From Ruminococcus sp. (lineage in GTDB: Bacteria > Bacillota > Clostridia > Oscillospirales > Ruminococcaceae), in assembly GCA_021199375.1 (NCBI GenBank), contig JAJQIB010000031.1:1-64000 (forward strand): a stretch of DNA of 64,000 nucleotides. Direction: 5' to 3'. Position 1 is the first letter of the stretch; each line of letters begins with the position of its first letter. The notes beneath the pieces are model-generated. The model did no database searches. It was not told where the DNA came from and saw only the letters and a program-made list of their open reading frames with translations. The translations under genes were made by a program, and so were the position numbers. Below, in pieces: positions 27,333 to 35,625 of the stretch.

Positions 27333-29246
27333 ATGCAGAGTGATTACAGCTACCTGGCAGAATTTGATATTGCTGTGGTCGGAGCGGGTCATGCCGGATG
27401 TGAGGCGGCTTTGGCGGCAGCTAGACTTGGAATGAAAACGGCACTTTTTACCATATCGCTTGATTCAGTAGCGAATATGCCGTGCAATCCGTCGATTGGC
27501 GGCACGGCGAAGGGACACCTTGTGCGTGAAATTGACGCTCTTGGAGGCGAGATGGGCAAGGCGGCGGATGCGACCATGCTACAGTCGAGGATTTTGAACC
27601 GTGGCAAGGGTCCTGCGGTGCATAGCCTAAGAGTTCAGTCGGACAGGGTGAAATATCACGAGTACATGAAGTCGGCGGTTGAGCACACTGAGGGCTTATA
27701 TCTGAAGCAGGACGAGATTACTGACCTGCTGACGGACGAGGGCGGAAAAATCTGCGGTGTGAGATCTAAGCTGGGGAGCTGCTACGGAGCGAGAGCGGTG
27801 ATTATTGCGGGCGGCACCTACCTTAAGGGAAAGGTGTTTGTCGGGGATGCGGTTTATGAGAGCGGCCCTGACGCAACGCTGCCTGCGAATAAGCTGTCGG
27901 CATCGCTTGAGAGCCTTGGTGTAGTGCTGAGGAGATTTAAGACTGGAACGCCATGCCGTGTGCATAGGAGGTCGATTGATTTTTCTAAGCTTGAGCGGCA
28001 GGACGGCGATGAGGAGATTACGCCCTTTTCGTTTGAGAACAAGCGAGAGCTTCGCAATAGGGTTCCCTGCTACATCGGGTACACGAATGAGAGAACGCAC
28101 GAGGTGATTTTGAAAAACATTGAGCGTTCGGCGATGTACTCGGGGCATATTGAGGGGGTTGGACCGAGGTATTGTCCTTCGATTGAGGACAAGGTGAGAA
28201 GGTTTTCCGAGAGACCGAGGCACCAGCTTTTTATCGAGCCGATGGGACTTGACACGGAGGAGTGCTATGTTCAGGGAATGAGCAGCTCGCTGCCTGAGGA
28301 TGTTCAGCTTGAGTTTATGCGCACAATTGAGGGACTGGAAAATGTTGAGATAATGCGAAACGCCTATGCGATAGAGTACGACTGCTGTGACCCGACCCAG
28401 CTTTTGGCAACGCTTGAGTTTAAGGAGATTGAGGGGCTTTATGGAGCAGGTCAGTTTAACGGCACGTCAGGCTACGAGGAGGCGGCGGCGCAGGGTATAG
28501 TTGCGGGAATAAACGCCGCGCTAAAGCTGAAGGGCGAGGAGCCTATGATTTTGGACAGAGCCTCAAGCTACATAGGCACGCTTATTGACGACCTTGTGAC
28601 GAAGGGGTGCAGCGATCCTTACAGAATGCTGACATCGAGAAGCGAATACAGGCTGCTTTTAAGAGAGGACAATGCTGACCTGAGGCTGACGGAAACGGGC
28701 TACAGGGTAGGACTGATATCACGTGAGAGGTATGAGAGGCTGATTGAGAAAAAGCGGCTGATAGAGCAGGAGACGCAGAGGCTAAAGCATGTAAATTTAG
28801 GTCCGAGCGAGCAGCTAAACGAGTATCTTGAGAGTATGGGCACCGAGAGGATTTCGACAGGCATAAAGCTTTCGCAGCTTATAAAGCGTCCGCAGCTGAG
28901 CTATGAGGGGTTGGCGCAGTTTGACGAGAAGCGTCCTGAGCTTGACAAGGAGGTTTGGGAGCAGGCGGAGCTAAACATAAAGTACGAGGGGTACATAGCC
29001 ATACAGATGGAGCAGGTGGAGGCGATGAGGAAGCTCGAGAAGAAGGCACTATCGCCGGACACCGACTACAGGGAGATAAGAGGGCTAAGGCTTGAGGCGG
29101 CTGAGAAGCTAAACAAGATTAAACCGCTAAGCGTGGGTCAGGCGAGCAGAATTTCGGGAGTGAATCCTGCGGATGTGAATGTGCTTTTAATCTGGCTGAG
29201 CGCTTACGGCAGGGAGAAGGGTGAAGGCGATGGCGGTGCTGATTGA
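27333..29246 (+). CDS. mnmG: tRNA uridine-5-carboxymethylaminomethyl(34) synthesis enzyme MnmG
   Basis: A 637-residue FAD protein that, with MnmE, modifies the wobble uridine of several tRNAs. The FAD-binding motif VVGAGHAGCEAALAAARLG is at residues 13-31; CNPSIGGTAKGHLVREIDALGG and the GTFLKG-like GGTYLKGKVF follow. The C-terminal helical domain (about 560-637) contacts MnmE. The downstream rsmG starts inside its 3' end. Confidence 0.96.
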   Translation: MQSDYSYLAEFDIAVVGAGHAGCEAALAAARLGMKTALFTISLDSVANMPCNPSIGGTAKGHLVREIDALGGEMGKAADATMLQSRILNRGKGPAVHSLRVQSDRVKYHEYMKSAVEHTEGLYLKQDEITDLLTDEGGKICGVRSKLGSCYGARAVIIAGGTYLKGKVFVGDAVYESGPDATLPANKLSASLESLGVVLRRFKTGTPCRVHRRSIDFSKLERQDGDEEITPFSFENKRELRNRVPCYIGYTNERTHEVILKNIERSAMYSGHIEGVGPRYCPSIEDKVRRFSERPRHQLFIEPMGLDTEECYVQGMSSSLPEDVQLEFMRTIEGLENVEIMRNAYAIEYDCCDPTQLLATLEFKEIEGLYGAGQFNGTSGYEEAAAQGIVAGINAALKLKGEEPMILDRASSYIGTLIDDLVTKGCSDPYRMLTSRSEYRLLLREDNADLRLTETGYRVGLISRERYERLIEKKRLIEQETQRLKHVNLGPSEQLNEYLESMGTERISTGIKLSQLIKRPQLSYEGLAQFDEKRPELDKEVWEQAELNIKYEGYIAIQMEQVEAMRKLEKKALSPDTDYREIRGLRLEAAEKLNKIKPLSVGQASRISGVNPADVNVLLIWLSAYGREKGEGDGGAD

Positions 29247-29958
29247 TTACGACAGACTTTGCGAGCTTTTTGGCGAGGGCGGCATAGAGGTGACGCGGGA
29301 GCAGTACGACAGGCTTTTGCGCTACTGTGAGCTTTTAGTCGAGTGGAATAGGAAAATGAATTTAACGGCGATAACGGAGCCGATGGATATTGCGGTGAAG
29401 CATCTTTTTGATTCAATTTTTCCGTTTATGTTGGAAAATGTCGAAAAAGGGTGCTCGATGATTGACGTTGGAACAGGTGCGGGACTTCCCGGAGTGCCGA
29501 TTAGGATTATGAGGGAGGACATTAAGCTGACGCTATTAGACGGACTTGGAAAAAGAGTCAATTTCTTGCAAGCAGTATCGGACAAGCTTTCGCTTGAGGC
29601 GAGGTGCATACACGGACGTGCGGAGGAGCTGGCGAGAGCTGGAGCTGAAGGCGGCTTAAGGGAGAGCTTTGACGTGGCAACGGCAAGAGCGGTAGCGGCG
29701 CTAAACGTGCTTTGTGAGATATGCTTGCCGTACGTAAGGGTTGGCGGCAGCTTTATTGCGCTCAAGGGGCGTGACGGACTTGACGAGCTAAGGGCGGCTG
29801 AGAGAGCGATTAAGCTGCTTGGCGGAGAGGTCGAGAGGGCGGAGAAATACAAGCTTACGAGCGGTGACGAGCGAACGCTGATTGTAATAAGAAAGGCAAG
29901 AGAGACAGCGGAGAAATATCCGAGAGGCTGGGGACAGATAAAGAAAAGGGCGTTATGA
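29230..29958 (+). CDS. rsmG: 16S rRNA (guanine-527-N7) methyltransferase RsmG
   Basis: About 242 residues. The SAM-binding motif is MIDVGTGAGLPGVPIRI, and NRKMNLTAITEP and the ALKGRDGLDEL segment are typical. It overlaps the end of mnmG by 17 bases. The start is ambiguous: a GTG at 29221 or the ATG at 29230; the ATG lies after GGGAGAAGGG with usable spacing and gives MAVLIDYDRL. Together with mnmG and mnmE it forms the classical origin-proximal gid/trmE group. Confidence 0.94.
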   Translation: MAVLIDYDRLCELFGEGGIEVTREQYDRLLRYCELLVEWNRKMNLTAITEPMDIAVKHLFDSIFPFMLENVEKGCSMIDVGTGAGLPGVPIRIMREDIKLTLLDGLGKRVNFLQAVSDKLSLEARCIHGRAEELARAGAEGGLRESFDVATARAVAALNVLCEICLPYVRVGGSFIALKGRDGLDELRAAERAIKLLGGEVERAEKYKLTSGDERTLIVIRKARETAEKYPRGWGQIKKRAL

Positions 29959-29975
29959 CGCAGGAGGCAAGAGGA

Positions 29976-31340
29976 ATGAGTGTAATATGTGCAATTTCGA
30001 CAGCGCAGGCACCGGGAGCGATTTCGGTTATAAGGCTTAGCGGAGAGGGCGCAATTGAGGTAGCGGCGAGGGTTTTCGAGCCGGCTGGTAACAAAAGGGT
30101 AAGCGACATGGCGGGGTACAGCTGTGCCTACGGAGAGATAAAAAGTGGCGGCGAGCGAATAGACGATGGAGTTCTGACAATTTTCAGAGCTCCGCATTCA
30201 TACACGGGGGAGAATGTAGCGGAGATAAGCTGTCACGGGGGGATATACGTCACACAGAGGGTGCTAAGGGCATGCTGTGAAAACGGTGCCAAGGCTGCGC
30301 AGAGGGGCGAATTTACGAAGCTAGCATTTTTAAACGGCAAGCTATCGCTCACGCAAGCGGAGTCGGTGATGGACACGATATCGGCTCAGGGAGAGCTAAC
30401 GCTAAGGTCGGCGAAGCTGATACGAGAGGGAGCGTTATACAAGCGCTCGGAGAGTGTGAAGGGCAGGCTGATAAAGCTGCTAGCCCAGCTAGCGGCATGG
30501 GCGGACTATCCGGAGGAGGATCTACCTGAGGTTGAGCTAGAAACGATGAGGGGTACGATCGAGAGCTGTGAGAGGGAGATTAATACACTTATAAAGAGCT
30601 TTGACAATGGAATGATCCTACGCAGGGGAATCCCGACGGCGATTATAGGGAAGCCGAATGTTGGAAAGAGCACGCTTATGAATCTGATGCTCGGCTACGA
30701 GAGAGCGATTGTGACGGACATTGCGGGCACAACGAGAGATCTATTAGAGGAGACGGTACGAATAGGCGACATAACGTTAAAGCTTACGGACACGGCTGGG
30801 CTCAGGAAGACGAATGACGAGGTAGAGAAAATCGGCGTTGAGATGGCGCAAAGGCGATTAGGCGAGAGTGCTTTAATACTTGCGGTATTTGACGGAAGCA
30901 AGGCTCCCGACCGTGAGGACGAGCAGCTAATAGAGCAGCTAAAGCAAAGTAGCGGCAGGGTAATTGCGATAATAAACAAGAGTGATCTTGGGCTTGAAGC
31001 TGGCTACACTGAGCTATGCGGCGAGCTTACGAATGTAATTGAGCTTTCGGCGAAAAGCGGAGAGGGCAAGGGCGAGCTTGAGCGGATAATCGGCAGAATG
31101 TTCACATCCTTTGACGAGGAGGACGGCGGGATTTTTGTAAACGAGCGTCAGAAGGCTTGTCTTGACGAAGCGATGAGAAGCCTCACCGAAGGCAGGACGG
31201 CGCTTGACATGGGCATGACGCTTGATGCGGTGACGATTAGCCTTGAGCAGGCGGCTGGAGCGCTAGCAGAGCTCAGCGGTGAGAGAATCAGCGAATCGGT
31301 TGTGGACGAGGTGTTCTCTCGGTTTTGCGTGGGGAAGTGA
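29976..31340 (+). CDS. mnmE: tRNA modification GTPase MnmE
   Basis: A 454-residue GTPase partner of MnmG. The N-terminal folate-binding domain starts VICAISTAQAPGAISVIRLSG. The inserted G domain has GKPNVGKST, TDIAGTTRD, DTAGLR and NKSD; the protein ends with the invariant C-terminal Cys motif FCVGK. The start at 29976 is selected because AGGAGG lies 8 bases ahead of it, whereas the in-frame ATG at 29955 lacks a site. It marks the last core gene before the accessory island. Confidence 0.95.
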   Translation: MSVICAISTAQAPGAISVIRLSGEGAIEVAARVFEPAGNKRVSDMAGYSCAYGEIKSGGERIDDGVLTIFRAPHSYTGENVAEISCHGGIYVTQRVLRACCENGAKAAQRGEFTKLAFLNGKLSLTQAESVMDTISAQGELTLRSAKLIREGALYKRSESVKGRLIKLLAQLAAWADYPEEDLPEVELETMRGTIESCEREINTLIKSFDNGMILRRGIPTAIIGKPNVGKSTLMNLMLGYERAIVTDIAGTTRDLLEETVRIGDITLKLTDTAGLRKTNDEVEKIGVEMAQRRLGESALILAVFDGSKAPDREDEQLIEQLKQSSGRVIAIINKSDLGLEAGYTELCGELTNVIELSAKSGEGKGELERIIGRMFTSFDEEDGGIFVNERQKACLDEAMRSLTEGRTALDMGMTLDAVTISLEQAAGALAELSGERISESVVDEVFSRFCVGK

Positions 31341-31464
31341 GTTTATGATATTTGATGGGTGGAGCGTTTGACGAGGTCGTGATATATGCTTGTATCAATC
31401 GCAGTGAGCAGACAACCCTCTTTGCTTACGCACGACCGCCTTTGCTTACGCACGGCTAGAACAA
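31341..31464. other. Island entry: direct repeat in noncoding sequence
   Basis: No gene is visible. CTTTGCTTACGCACG occurs twice in tandem near 31421-31456. There is no clear terminator after mnmE. Confidence 0.4.
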
Positions 31465-31550
31465 GGAGCGTTCGCTCCGATTTAAAAGGTATCGCCCTTT
31501 CGGGCGATGCTATTTTGAATGGGGACGCTGTCCCCATGCCCCTGGTTGGT
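31465..31550. repeat. Hairpin repeat element, copy 1
   Basis: Three consecutive palindromes: GGAGCG-TT-CGCTCC (31465-31478), ATCGCCC-TTTC-GGGCGAT (31491-31508) and ATGGGGAC-GCT-GTCCCCAT (31519-31537), followed by GCCCCTGGTTGG. The last two are repeated at 31698 and 38521. It is noncoding. Confidence 0.85.
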
Positions 31551-31697
31551 AGGAAAAGTAAGTGGGGAGTTTTATCAGCGGAGATGTTAGCATGGCAAGA
31601 AATTAATCGAAATAGACTTTTGATAAAAATTATTGTTTAGCATAAGGTACAAGGAAAAGTGTTTTATGCTGAGCCTTAAAACAAAAGCTGCTAGTCT

Positions 31698-31766
31698 TGG
31701 AAAGGTATCGCCCTTTCGGGCGATGATATTTTGAATGGGGACTCTGTCCCCATACCTCTGGGTGGG
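31698..31766. repeat. Hairpin repeat element, copy 2
   Basis: TTGGAAAGGTATCGCCC, then the TTTC loop and GGGCGATG, a spacer TATTTTGA, and ATGGGGAC-TCT-GTCCCCAT. It lies about 210 bp from copy 1 in the same orientation. Similarity continues for some 50 bases downstream (GGAGATATTGGCAAGG against GGAGATGTTAGCATGG in copy 1). Confidence 0.85.
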
Positions 31767-31792
31767 GGGATTTTTTGTGGAGATATTGGCAA

Positions 31793-31903
31793 GGCGCAAA
31801 ATTAACCGTTGTTCCTCCAAGCAATTCAGTTGCTAATAATGCTCGAGCAATTCCTGTTCCCAAAACGTATACTGGAAATAGCACAATCCCATCTATTAAA
31901 TAA
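31793..31903 (+). pseudogene. Possible 3' tail of a lost toxin gene
   Basis: An open frame of 36 codons without a start ends in TAA 21 bases before the Imm1-like gene. It reads GAKLTVVPPSNSVANNARAI and onward to a stop after PSIK. No domain can be named. That it is the C-terminal remnant of a polymorphic toxin is inferred from its place directly before an immunity gene, the arrangement seen elsewhere in this island. Confidence 0.4.
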
Positions 31904-31924
31904 TTAATCTTAGAAGGTGATGAA

Positions 31925-32311
31925 ATGATAATTAAACATTTTGGTGGTATTGAAGCCGTTAATACTCTTGATGAAGTATGTGAAGTGCTTCGTAAAAGAT
32001 ATGGCGATGATGTTAATGAATTTTGGATTACTTATGACAATCAAGAGAACCCTTGTTTGGCTATATTAGTTAATAAAGAATTCGCTAATGTGACATATTT
32101 CCCAGATGCTGAATCGATTGGATTTCAGTCAGTTGGCATCCCAAGTGGTTTTAATTCAGATGAATTTAGTGTGTTTTGTACTAATACCCCCGAAGAAGAA
32201 ATTGAAATCAGTAACTCTACTATAATTACTTTTGATGAAGCACTTCAAGCGGCTTTGGATTTTTTTCAGAATCCTAAGTTACCTAATTGTATTAAATGGA
32301 GCGAAAATTAA
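31925..32311 (+). CDS. Imm1-like immunity protein
   Basis: A 128-residue acidic protein. The C-terminal half (FDEALQAALDFFQNPKLPNC followed by IKW) and the overall layout match the Imm1 family of immunity proteins found beside nuclease or deaminase toxins of polymorphic systems. It would act in the cytoplasm by binding a toxin domain. AGAAGGTG precedes the ATG. No intact toxin is upstream; a possible tail is. The family call is by eye. Confidence 0.65.
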   Translation: MIIKHFGGIEAVNTLDEVCEVLRKRYGDDVNEFWITYDNQENPCLAILVNKEFANVTYFPDAESIGFQSVGIPSGFNSDEFSVFCTNTPEEEIEISNSTIITFDEALQAALDFFQNPKLPNCIKWSEN

Positions 32312-32315
32312 ATGA

Positions 32316-32369
32316 GTTGGAGAAATAAATGTGGGAGCTTATTCTCCTGGTGAATTTGCAGCTCAGTAA
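32316..32369 (+). pseudogene. Possible short toxin tail
   Basis: A 17-codon open segment with no start, reading VGEINVGAYSPGEFAAQ and a stop, begins right after the Imm1 stop and ends 20 bases before the next ATG. It resembles the end of a real protein, but so short a segment could be chance. Confidence 0.3.
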
Positions 32370-32389
32370 AAATTTAAGGAGGTTTCATT

Positions 32390-32671
32390 ATGTATAATGA
32401 ACTGTTTGGTGAATTACAATTTGAGTATGGATGGAATGGCACAACATCATTGGATTGGTTTGGAAGAAATATTGATGTTGATTTTGTTGTGGGCAAAAAT
32501 GGCAAAATCGTAGATTCTGTTGAAATCACTTCCCTTACTGCTGATAAAACAGCTCAAATGGCTAAAGAGATGCGAATTAGACAAAACGGTGGGAATTATG
32601 TTCGATTATCTGATAAATCTTTAGTTGAGATTCCAAGCAATATAATAACAAGGATAGTTAGATTGCCTTAA
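32390..32671 (+). CDS. Chimeric ORF: immunity-like start joined to a toxin-like tail
   Basis: A 93-residue ORF with a strong AAGGAGG site. Residues 1-35 (MYNELFGELQFEYGW then T..DWFGRNIDVDF) look like the start of a DUF2262-like immunity protein, whose members are much longer. Residues 48-93 (TADKTAQMAKEMRIRQNGGN, YVRLSDKSLVEIP) look like the end of a nuclease-type toxin C-terminus. The most likely origin is a deletion that fused an immunity gene to the toxin tail of the next cassette. It may encode no functional protein. Confidence 0.5.
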   Translation: MYNELFGELQFEYGWNGTTSLDWFGRNIDVDFVVGKNGKIVDSVEITSLTADKTAQMAKEMRIRQNGGNYVRLSDKSLVEIPSNIITRIVRLP

Positions 32672-32700
32672 TTAATATGACCAATAGGAGGATTTAGTAA

Positions 32701-33024
32701 ATGAAAATTATAGATAAGGCGGCTTGGCAAATTGATGGCGGTATGCCAGATGACATAGTTGTGAGCCATTTTAACATAGTTTTTTCATGGCTTTTGCATC
32801 ATGATATGTTAACTGAGGATGGCATAGAAGAATATGAAGATGGTATTGATGATTGTGCTTCATTAAATGATGAATTAGTTAATGAAACAGGTATTGAATT
32901 CCTTGAAAAGTGCTATGATGAATATCTAAAAGCTGTGGCAAAAGAATTTTATGGTAAAGATCTAGGCGGTAAGATTCTCAACAATATTTATGCTGAATAT
33001 GTTAAAGCTAATAAGGAGAAATAA
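32701..33024 (+). CDS. DUF7832-like putative immunity protein
   Basis: A 107-residue acidic protein. AAWQIDGGMPDDI, then HFNIVFSWLLHHDML and NDELVNETGIEFLEKCYDEY match a small family (DUF7832) often found among immunity genes. GAGGATTTAGTAA precedes the ATG. The cognate toxin is unknown. It is followed 2 bases later by a degenerate TPR fragment. Confidence 0.6.
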   Translation: MKIIDKAAWQIDGGMPDDIVVSHFNIVFSWLLHHDMLTEDGIEEYEDGIDDCASLNDELVNETGIEFLEKCYDEYLKAVAKEFYGKDLGGKILNNIYAEYVKANKEK

Positions 33025-33026
33025 CT

Positions 33027-33216
33027 ATGAACAATGACTCAGATAATCTTGTGGCACTGTCAAGAATAGCATTTATACAAGGCAAATACGAAGAATCGCT
33101 TAAACTCGCCAAAAAAGCACTCGCAGATGGATTCAAAAAATCCCGATGCCCACCAGCGTGCTGGAAATGCTTATATGTCGTTTGGCGATTGTGAGAATGA
33201 AATCAAGCATTATAAA
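33027..33216 (+). pseudogene. TPR-fragment copy A, frameshifted
   Basis: It begins with an intact start (GGAGAAATAACT then ATG) and reads MNNDSDNLVALSRIAFIQGK, then matches copy B at DNA level. An extra base in GCACTCGCAGATGG (copy B: GCACTTGAGATGG, near 33120) shifts the frame, giving a 55-codon ORF that ends at 33194. The second half of the TPR unit (DAHQRAGNAYMSFGDCENE) is open in another frame and runs on towards the DUF6572-like gene. Confidence 0.75.
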
Positions 33217-33267
33217 CTAGGACCAGATTCGCCTTATCAAAAGAATAAAAAAGAAAGAAGGAAAAAT

Positions 33268-33606
33268 ATGGCTATTACCGAAAAAGATGTTGTGGATAGT
33301 GTCGCATATGAAGATGATTTTTTACTTCTCCAATTGTATGATCATCTTGATTTTGAGGGAGAATTTGAAAAAGATCACATGATGATGCTACAGGATAAGT
33401 TGAATACATATATATGGTATATTGATAGTAAGCAATATAGAGAAATTTATCCTGAAAAAGAATTTAATAACTTTCTTATAAAAATTTTCTTCGTTTTTGA
33501 ACCTTCTGCATTGTGTAGAGAGTTCATAATTCATGTAAACAAAAGGTTAAGTAATGCTAAGATAAAAATTGAATATATTATTGAAGATGACGATAAATAT
33601 AGATAG
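33268..33606 (+). CDS. DUF6572-like putative immunity protein
   Basis: A 112-residue protein starting MAITEKDVVDSVAYEDD, with LYDHLDFEGEFEKDHMMMLQ and KIFFVFEPSALCREFI, matching the DUF6572 pattern of small proteins in immunity clusters. An in-frame upstream ATG at 33127 lies inside the TPR scar; the start at 33268 follows GAAAGAAGG and is preferred. Toxin partner unknown. Confidence 0.65.
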   Translation: MAITEKDVVDSVAYEDDFLLLQLYDHLDFEGEFEKDHMMMLQDKLNTYIWYIDSKQYREIYPEKEFNNFLIKIFFVFEPSALCREFIIHVNKRLSNAKIKIEYIIEDDDKYR

Positions 33607-33620
33607 GGAGGTGTAGCAAA

Positions 33621-33866
33621 TTGCAAGATGTAATTGCAAGTTTGATTTCTGATTCTCGTTTAGCCTTCATACAAGGCAAATACGAAGAATCGCTTAAACT
33701 CGCCAAAAAAGCACTTGAGATGGATTCAAAGAATCCTGACGCCCACCAATGCGCCGGAAATGCTTATATGTCGTTTGGCGAGTGTGAGAATGAAATCAAG
33801 CATTATAAATTCGCCGTAGAAAATGATGCTCATACGGGTGGAGGAGCTATTGTAAGAAACAAATAA
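33621..33866 (+). CDS. Short TPR protein, copy B (truncated)
   Basis: An 81-residue ORF starting at TTG behind GGGAGGTG. Residues 10-65 hold one and a half tetratricopeptide units (SRLAFIQGKYEESLKLAKKA, then DAHQCAGNAYMSFGECENE). It then breaks off into HTGGGAIVRNK. Full-length TPR proteins of this kind have many repeats, so this is the 5' part only, joined to unrelated sequence. It is the best preserved of four copies in the island. Confidence 0.65.
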   Translation: MQDVIASLISDSRLAFIQGKYEESLKLAKKALEMDSKNPDAHQCAGNAYMSFGECENEIKHYKFAVENDAHTGGGAIVRNK

Positions 33867-33878
33867 TGGGAGGAAAAC

Positions 33879-34367
33879 ATGAAGCTTTATGATTCAGGAA
33901 GTCACTTGACAAAGAATGACTTTAAAAAAATCGAAAGGGAATTGGACTTGTCATTACCTTCTGACTACAAAGAATTTATGCTGGAGGTGAATGGCGGAAC
34001 GCCGGAGGAAGATCTTATTTTTAGATTCACTGATGTTGTTACTAAGAAGGTGAATAGCTCAGATTTGCGTGAGCTGTTTGTTTTCTACTTTGATTCTGAA
34101 AAAAGCGAGAACAGCTTTGATGATATTATTCGTATTTACAATAGTATGGTTGCTGAGAAGCTTATTCCACCGTTCTTTTTACCGATAGGAGACGACTCTG
34201 GCGGAAATCCCATCTGCATAAATCTATCAAATGATGATTATGGAGCAATTTTATTTTGTGATCATGAGCTTGAAAATACGGATACAGGTTTTCTTGTGGC
34301 TAGTAGGATTGCTAACAATTTTACGGAGTTTTCGAAGGGTCTTTATCCGATTTCTCTTGAAGATTAA
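33879..34367 (+). CDS. SMI1/KNR4 (SUKH) family immunity protein
   Basis: A 162-residue protein with the SUKH layout: LTKNDFKKIERELDLSLPSD followed by YKEFMLEVNGG at the N-terminus, then LPIGDDSGGNPICINLSNDD and a C-terminal helix NNFTEFSKGLYP. SUKH proteins are among the most common immunity proteins against nuclease toxins. GGGAGG precedes the ATG. It lies 12 bases after TPR copy B. Confidence 0.88.
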   Translation: MKLYDSGSHLTKNDFKKIERELDLSLPSDYKEFMLEVNGGTPEEDLIFRFTDVVTKKVNSSDLRELFVFYFDSEKSENSFDDIIRIYNSMVAEKLIPPFFLPIGDDSGGNPICINLSNDDYGAILFCDHELENTDTGFLVASRIANNFTEFSKGLYPISLED

Positions 34368-34385
34368 ATATGGAGGATGAAAAAT

Positions 34386-34919
34386 ATGATTGAAGGATTT
34401 AACTTTAGTGCTGCTGCACCAGAAGAAATAATAAAGAAATATAGTAGTACTTTGCCCAAAACCCTTATTGAAATATGGAAAAGTCAGGGCTTTGGAACGA
34501 TAATGGACGGATACCTTAAAATAATTAACCCAGATGAATATGCAGATATTTTTAACAACTCGTATTACAGAAGCGATGTTGCAATACCAATTATTGTTAC
34601 CGCTTTTGGTGATATCATCACATGGGAGAAGAATAAATATGTTGGCATAGTGCAATATAGATATGGAAAAAGTGATCTGATGATTACAAGATTCGATCTT
34701 TTTCTTATGCTGCTTAAGGATAATAGTTTTACGAAGCAATATTTTAATCTTGAAATGTACAAAGATGCTATTTCTTTATATGGGAAGCCTAATTATGACG
34801 AGTGCTTTGGCTTTGTGCCAATACTTGCAATAGGTGGTAGCGAGAAGGTTGATAATCTTAAAATTGTGAAAACCAAAGAGCATATCGCGCTTATAGCGGA
34901 AATAATTGGCGAAGTATGA
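34386..34919 (+). CDS. GAD-like/DUF1851 (Tdi1-type) immunity protein
   Basis: A 177-residue protein. The N-terminal GAD-like part has YSSTLPKTLIEIWKSQGFGT and DGYLKIINPDEYADI; the middle has IPIIVTAFGDIITWE, and the C-terminal DUF1851 part YDECFGFVPILAIGG. Proteins with this architecture protect against DNase effectors such as Tde1 of Agrobacterium. The start at 34386 is preferred to the ATG at 34377 because GGAGG is 9 bases ahead of it and only touches the earlier ATG. A damaged paralogue follows at 35083. Confidence 0.82.
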   Translation: MIEGFNFSAAAPEEIIKKYSSTLPKTLIEIWKSQGFGTIMDGYLKIINPDEYADIFNNSYYRSDVAIPIIVTAFGDIITWEKNKYVGIVQYRYGKSDLMITRFDLFLMLLKDNSFTKQYFNLEMYKDAISLYGKPNYDECFGFVPILAIGGSEKVDNLKIVKTKEHIALIAEIIGEV

Positions 34920-34929
34920 GGTGGATTAT

Positions 34930-35062
34930 ATGAATGTTAGATCGAACGAATGAGTTAGTGATTCACGTCTTGCTTTCATACAAGGCAAGTACGAAGAATC
35001 GCTTAAGCTCACCAGGTGATACAAAACTCAGCCAATTAGATATTGAGTTGGTGCTCAAATAA
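34930..35062 (+). pseudogene. Recombination scar: PoNe-leader fragment, TPR copy C, tail
   Basis: It starts with ATGAATGTTAGATCGAACGA, identical to the start of the PoNe remnant at 35626, but hits a stop after seven codons. TPR copy C follows at once (34958-35013, SDSRLAFIQGKYEESLKL in frame). At 35012 it switches to an open tail PGDTKLSQLDIELVLK with a stop at 35060, 20 bases before the next gene. Three unrelated pieces are joined in 130 bp. Confidence 0.65.
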
Positions 35063-35082
35063 AAAGTAAAGGAATGATAGTA

Positions 35083-35615
35083 TTGATAGCAGATTTTGTC
35101 AAAAATGAAAGTGTTTCAGATGAATTAGTTAGAGAATACGAAAAAAAGTTACCGCTCGAAATAATAGAATTATGGAAAAAATACGGTTTTGGTTCTTTTT
35201 ATAATGGATATTTAAAGGTAATAAAACCACAGATGTATATAAATGTACTAGAGCGATCTTACTTTCAAGGTAATGTTTCTATTCCAGTTTTTGCTACTGC
35301 ATTTGGTGATTTAATAACATGGGAAAAAATCAATTCGTAGGAATTGTAAAATATCGTTATGGTGAAAATGATGTTATTTCGGATGGTTTTGATTTTTTTA
35401 TAGATGATGTAGTTACTGGTGAACTTGATGAAGAATATTTGAACATTCGACAGTATAACGATGCTGTAGCTAAATACGGTTATTTAGAATATGATGAATG
35501 CTTTGGATACACTCCTTTGCTTGCACTTGGTGGAAAAGAATCAATTGAAAACCTCAAAAAGGTTAAAATTATTGAGCATATTACTCTTATAGCGGAAATG
35601 ATTGGCGAAGTATGA
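35083..35615 (+). pseudogene. GAD-like/DUF1851 immunity gene with single-base frameshift
   Basis: A paralogue of the gene at 34386. The first 86 codons (IADFVKNESVSDELVREYEK through AFGDLITWEK) run into a TAG at 35338. The remainder (NQFVGIVKYRYGEND through AEMIGEV) is open in another frame. The break is at a run of six A in GGGAAAAAATC near 35322-35330; one more A would restore an uninterrupted gene of the same length as its neighbour. It could be a true mutation, a phase-variable tract, slippage-read, or a sequencing error. The start is TTG 35083 with AAAGGA 9 bases ahead, or ATG 35074. Confidence 0.75.
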
Positions 35616-35625
35616 GTTGGACTAT

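Noticed and set aside
29322-30197. 291-residue minus-strand ORF
   Set aside because: It is antisense to rsmG and mnmE, with Ser/Leu-rich shadow composition and no family features.
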